A stretch of 64,000 bases of DNA from the NCBI GenBank assembly GCA_039195135.1, contig JBCCVP010000002.1, positions 39,739-103,738 on the forward strand, given 5' to 3'. Origin of the DNA: JANQOZ01 sp039195135 (lineage in GTDB: Bacteria > Pseudomonadota > Gammaproteobacteria > Xanthomonadales > SZUA-38). Made by a program: the position numbers and the translations under genes. The notes under the pieces are model-generated. The model saw nothing but the letters and a program-made list of their open reading frames with translations, was not told the origin of the DNA and did not search any database. Below are positions 61,130 to 64,000 of the stretch, one piece after another; positions within the stretch are counted from its first letter, which is position 1, and each line of letters opens with the position of its first letter.

Positions 61130-62878
61130 ATGGCGGACGCTGCGCAGAAGTCTTCCGGCAAGATGGGGGGTGGCTGCCTGACGCTGTTTGGCAGCGTATT
61201 TTTGCTCGGCGGACTGGTTCCCGGCATCTTCGCCGGCCTGATGATTCTCAAGGCCTGGCAGGCCCGGGACTGGGTGCCGACCCGCGGCACGCTGACCCAG
61301 GTTGCGGTAGACGTTTCCACGTCTGACGACGGCCAGACCTACCAGCTTCAGGGCCGGTTTCGCTATCGCTTTGACGGGCAGTCCTACCAGAGCGATCAGA
61401 TCGACTTTGTCTCCGGCCATGACAACATCGGCGACTACCATCAGGACAACTACAACCGGCTGCGCCCGCTGCTCAGCGCTGAGGAAGCCCTGACGGTTTT
61501 TGTCGACCCCGAGGATCCGTCCCAGGCGGTGGTCATCCGCAGTCTGCGCTGGGGCCTGGTGCTTTTCCTCGGCGTCTTTTTCCTGGTCTTCGGCGGCGTT
61601 GGCGCCGGGATTATCGGCGCAGGAATCTGGGGCTCGCGCAAAGAATCGGAATCCCAACAGCTGGCGGACCTCCACCCGGAGGAGCCCTGGCGCTGGGAGC
61701 CGGACTGGGAACATGGCGAGCTCACGTGCAGCAGCAAAGGCAAGATGTGGTTTGCCGTGGGGTTTGCCGTGTTCTGGAACCTCATCAGCAGCGCGGTCTG
61801 GTTGTTTCTGCCCTCGGAGCTGGCGGCAGGAAATTGGGTGGCGCTCGTGGCGCTGGTGTTCCCGCTGGCGGGGCTGGGACTGGCCGCCTGGGCCATCGTG
61901 GAGGTACTGCGCTGGCGCCGCTATGGCCGCACGACTTTTGTCCTGGAGAGCCTGCCAGCGCGTCTGGGGGATCGGCTCCGGGGACAGGTCAGCATCAGCG
62001 ACGCGTTGCCGGCCAATGAGGTGGCGCTGCGAGTCAGCTGCCTTGAATCCCGCACCAGCGGGTCCGGCAAGAACCGAAGTACCAGCACCCGGGTGCTGTG
62101 GCAGGACGAGGTAACCGCTGGGCTTACACGCGGTCCCGCGGGACAACGCCTCGCGGCGGTGGATTTTCCGCTGCCGGCGGACCAGCCGGCGCGGGACGTG
62201 AGTGATTCCCGCCACAAGATCGAATGGACGCTGGAGGCCGAGGCCAGCGTTCCCGGGCCGGATCTCAAGGCCAGCTTCGATCTGCCGGTGTTCCCGGGCG
62301 ATATGCTCGCGCCGCTGCAGAATCTGGGTGGGTTAGCTGATCCGAATCCCCTGCCGGACGCCGCAGAAGTGCTGAAGAGCGGTAACCCGGAGGCCACGGG
62401 GGTGGTGACCGACTACCGGGGCGGCAGCCTGCGGTACTACTTTCCGCCGGCCCGGCACCTGGCGATGGGCGCCGGTTTCACCGGCGCCGGCCTGATCGCC
62501 GGAGCTATCGCTGCTGGGGGCGCCACCTCGGGCAAAATGCCCTGGTTTGCCATTGGCATCTGCGGCCTGCTCGGGACCGTATTCACCGCGGTTGGGCTGA
62601 ATGAACTGATGATGCGCAGTGAAGTGCGCACCCGGGTGGGCGAACTGGCCCTGCGGCGCGGCTGGTGGCTGGGGCGGGACCGGTTCTATCCGCTGTCGGA
62701 AATCAGCGGCATCGAGCTGACGGACGGCATGCAGGCCGGCAACACCCGCTATTACCGGCTGATACTAAAAACCCGCGACGGAAAGTCGCGGGTTTTAGCC
62801 GGCGGCCTCAAAGGCCGCCGCAACACCGAAGCGCTGGCCGAGCGGCTGCGATCAGCCGTGGGCCTGCGCGACGCCTAG
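61130..62878 (+). CDS. DUF3592 membrane protein
   Basis: A 582-residue protein. N-terminal SSGKMGGGCLTLFGSVFLLGGLVPGIFAGLM is a transmembrane helix; the DUF3592 domain (WVPTRGTLTQVAVDVST to AVVIRSLRW) is periplasmic, and further hydrophobic helices lie at about residues 145-175, 207-255 and 440-490. A C-terminal cytoplasmic part ends LAGGLKGRRNTEALAERL. The ATG 61130 start is preceded by GAGAG; a TTG at 61124 is weaker. The last 110 bases carry two hairpins that probably serve the opposite strand. Function unknown. Confidence 0.82.
   Translation: MADAAQKSSGKMGGGCLTLFGSVFLLGGLVPGIFAGLMILKAWQARDWVPTRGTLTQVAVDVSTSDDGQTYQLQGRFRYRFDGQSYQSDQIDFVSGHDNIGDYHQDNYNRLRPLLSAEEALTVFVDPEDPSQAVVIRSLRWGLVLFLGVFFLVFGGVGAGIIGAGIWGSRKESESQQLADLHPEEPWRWEPDWEHGELTCSSKGKMWFAVGFAVFWNLISSAVWLFLPSELAAGNWVALVALVFPLAGLGLAAWAIVEVLRWRRYGRTTFVLESLPARLGDRLRGQVSISDALPANEVALRVSCLESRTSGSGKNRSTSTRVLWQDEVTAGLTRGPAGQRLAAVDFPLPADQPARDVSDSRHKIEWTLEAEASVPGPDLKASFDLPVFPGDMLAPLQNLGGLADPNPLPDAAEVLKSGNPEATGVVTDYRGGSLRYYFPPARHLAMGAGFTGAGLIAGAIAAGGATSGKMPWFAIGICGLLGTVFTAVGLNELMMRSEVRTRVGELALRRGWWLGRDRFYPLSEISGIELTDGMQAGNTRYYRLILKTRDGKSRVLAGGLKGRRNTEALAERLRSAVGLRDA
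62768..62796 (-). terminator. Terminator hairpin inside the DUF3592 gene end
   Basis: AAAACCCGCGAC and GTCGCGGGTTTT (12 bp, perfect) flank the loop GGAAA. On the minus strand the stem is followed by a T5 run, and it sits 92 bp past the TPR gene stop. It fits a terminator for the TPR operon placed in the coding end of the convergent DUF3592 gene; T-runs on both sides could make it bidirectional. Confidence 0.7.
62801..62819. other. Second perfect hairpin in the DUF3592 gene end
   Basis: GGCGGCCT-CAA-AGGCCGCC is an 8-bp perfect stem with a 3-nt loop, 5 bp from the terminator hairpin. It has no T-run. It may aid transcript stability or termination. Confidence 0.45.
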
Positions 62879-62887
62879 GGCATCCAG

Positions 62888-64000
62888 CTAGGGCGCCTGG
62901 GCAGCGCGCCGGTTGGCGGCGATGGCATCAGCCAGCTGTTTCAGCCGGGCCTGCTCTTTCTCAATGAAGTTGACCCACTGAGACGCCATCTTGTTGTTCT
63001 TGATCTTCAGGAACTCCTTCCGCGAGTCTTCCAGCTTGTCCAGCTCGTAGAGCGCCATGCCCAGCGTGATGCGGGCCTCAGACTCTTTCTTCAGACCGCG
63101 GTCGATCGCCTCGCGGGCAGCTTCTGCAGACTCGTCGAAGCGGTCAAGGTTGAACAGCGAATTGGCCAGGTGCATGTAAAGCTCACCGTCGTCGTCCAGC
63201 TTGGCGGCGGCACGCAGCGGATCGATGGCTTTCTCGTCCTCCGCCGCTACCACGTAAGCCTGGGACAGCAGCCGCAGGTTATTCACGTTGCGCTTGACGT
63301 GGCCCTTCTCAATGCCGTCTTCCAGCACCTGGGCAGCCCGATAAGGGATCTCGTCCTGAATCAGGAGCTGCGCCAGGTTGGTGTACTCGGGCCCGCGGGA
63401 GAAGAAACCCTGCTTGTAAGCCAGATCCAGTACCACCAGCTGCTTTGCCTGGTCGTCCAGTTCACCAAACATGCCGGCCAGCTGCATCCAATAGTCTTTC
63501 CGCGGGTAAAGGCGGATCAGCTTCTCCAGCACCTTGGCGGTGTTCTCGTAGTCTTCCAGCTCGTAGTAGAGCACCCGCTGCAGCGAATACCAGTTTTCTT
63601 CCGCTTTGCCTTCCTCGCCGGTTTCGGCCAGCTGGATGGCGGTGCTTAGCGGCTCCAGCGCCTCCCGGTACTTGTCCATGGAATAGCGGCACTGGCTCAG
63701 CATCACGTAGGCCCGGGGGTTGGGGTTGGTGACCAGTGCGAACCAGTCTTCCAGCATCCCTTCGGCGCGGCTGTAATCTTCCTGTACGAAGTAGAGCTGG
63801 GCCAGGCTGTAGCGCGTGGCAGTGGCCATCCCTTCCGGCAGGTCCGGCTGTTCCAGCACCTTCTCGTAGGCCCGGGCGGCGCCCGGATAGTCTTCGTTGG
63901 AGTAGCGGATAAAGGCGTAGAAGTTGTACAGCTGAGCCGTTTCATAAGGCGTCAACTTCTTCATGTTTTCGACCGCCCGGAGCTCTTTCTCGGCGGTGGC
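62888..64000 (-). CDS. Tetratricopeptide-repeat protein (5' end outside window)
   Basis: At least 371 residues of TPR-like helical repeats: PYETAQLYNFYAFIRYSNEDYPGAARAYEKVLEQ, YSLAQLYFVQEDYSRAEGMLEDWFA, AYVMLSQCRYSMDKYREALEPLSTAI, ARITLGMALYELDKLEDSRKEFLKI. The C-terminus is a Lys/Ala-rich coil (KEQARLKQLADAIAANRRAAQ). The frame is open to the right edge (RAVEN precedes the internal MKKL). Proteins like this commonly end ExbB/ExbD/TonB-type transport operons, which would make it a periplasmic or membrane-associated helper, but the operon itself lies outside the window. Confidence 0.78.
   Translation of the reverse strand, partial: ATAEKELRAVENMKKLTPYETAQLYNFYAFIRYSNEDYPGAARAYEKVLEQPDLPEGMATATRYSLAQLYFVQEDYSRAEGMLEDWFALVTNPNPRAYVMLSQCRYSMDKYREALEPLSTAIQLAETGEEGKAEENWYSLQRVLYYELEDYENTAKVLEKLIRLYPRKDYWMQLAGMFGELDDQAKQLVVLDLAYKQGFFSRGPEYTNLAQLLIQDEIPYRAAQVLEDGIEKGHVKRNVNNLRLLSQAYVVAAEDEKAIDPLRAAAKLDDDGELYMHLANSLFNLDRFDESAEAAREAIDRGLKKESEARITLGMALYELDKLEDSRKEFLKIKNNKMASQWVNFIEKEQARLKQLADAIAANRRAAQAP

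Noticed and set aside
59936..62215. 759-residue minus-strand open frame opposite fumarase and DUF3592
   Set aside because: Both genes on the plus strand have clear families and motifs; the minus frame has none.
1..64000. Search for CRISPR, tRNA, rRNA, integrase, transposase and phage genes
   Set aside because: I saw no regularly spaced direct repeats, no cloverleaf-like tRNA genes by eye and no recombinase family in the frames. Small RNA genes could be missed without a covariance search.

Overview
The window looks like a chromosomal segment of a high-GC, aerobic Gammaproteobacterium, most likely a Lysobacterales (Xanthomonadales)-like lineage. The pointers are the gene types (YceH, SelO, RarD, a class I fumarase, a TonB receptor, large BNR-propeller proteins), the many exported enzymes, and secreted proteins ending in an [LI]F(A/S)(D/N)GFE tail. 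The lineage call is inference. I see no rRNA, tRNA, CRISPR array, integrase or transposase gene. Genes are packed tightly and no gap exceeds 300 bases.

Layout. 1-9.5 kb: the end of a ChrR-type cupin gene, two tandem 1,083-residue-class exported BNR/Vps10-like propeller proteins with a good promoter, a small membrane protein, an exported alpha/beta hydrolase and a polytopic membrane protein. 9.5-17.4 kb: phytoene desaturase-type CrtI, a DM13 protein, a DksA-like protein overlapping a MOSC gene, a VOC protein, and a molybdopterin oxidoreductase overlapping a membrane patatin. 17.5-27.7 kb: M20 and S9 peptidases, a GGDEF cyclase, a GST, a TetA-like MFS pump, a secreted GFE-tailed protein, a YbdG-type MscS channel and RluE. 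27.8-35.2 kb: one giant secreted protein (about 2,440 residues) with NHL propeller, two C13/caspase-like domains (one active-looking, one dead), FN3 repeats and a C-terminal GFE tail. 35.2-40.2 kb: a split small membrane gene, a composite repeat, then a tightly coupled minus-strand operon MaoC-ATP-grasp-P450-CrtD-like desaturase that looks like an uncharacterised biosynthetic unit.

40.2-53.2 kb: SelO, RarD, a PQQ sugar dehydrogenase with a GFE tail, a sulfotransferase-like gene in somewhat less GC-rich DNA, an AraC regulator divergent from a TonB receptor plus a lipoprotein PQQ-alcohol dehydrogenase with cytochrome c domain, and a LysR/SDR divergent pair. 53.3-64 kb: mostly housekeeping genes: DUF2855-peptide deformylase, YceH, an isolated EF-Ts-like domain, an exported VOC protein, fumarylacetoacetase coupled to a MarR regulator, small hypotheticals, fumarase, DUF3592, and the end of a TPR protein that runs off the right edge.

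Repeated palindromes built on GGGTCAGACC/GGTCTGACCC sit at 3' ends of genes, three of them at convergent junctions. The best candidates for something new are the GFE C-terminal tag family, the giant protein with paired live and dead caspase-like domains, and the MaoC/ATP-grasp/P450/desaturase operon.
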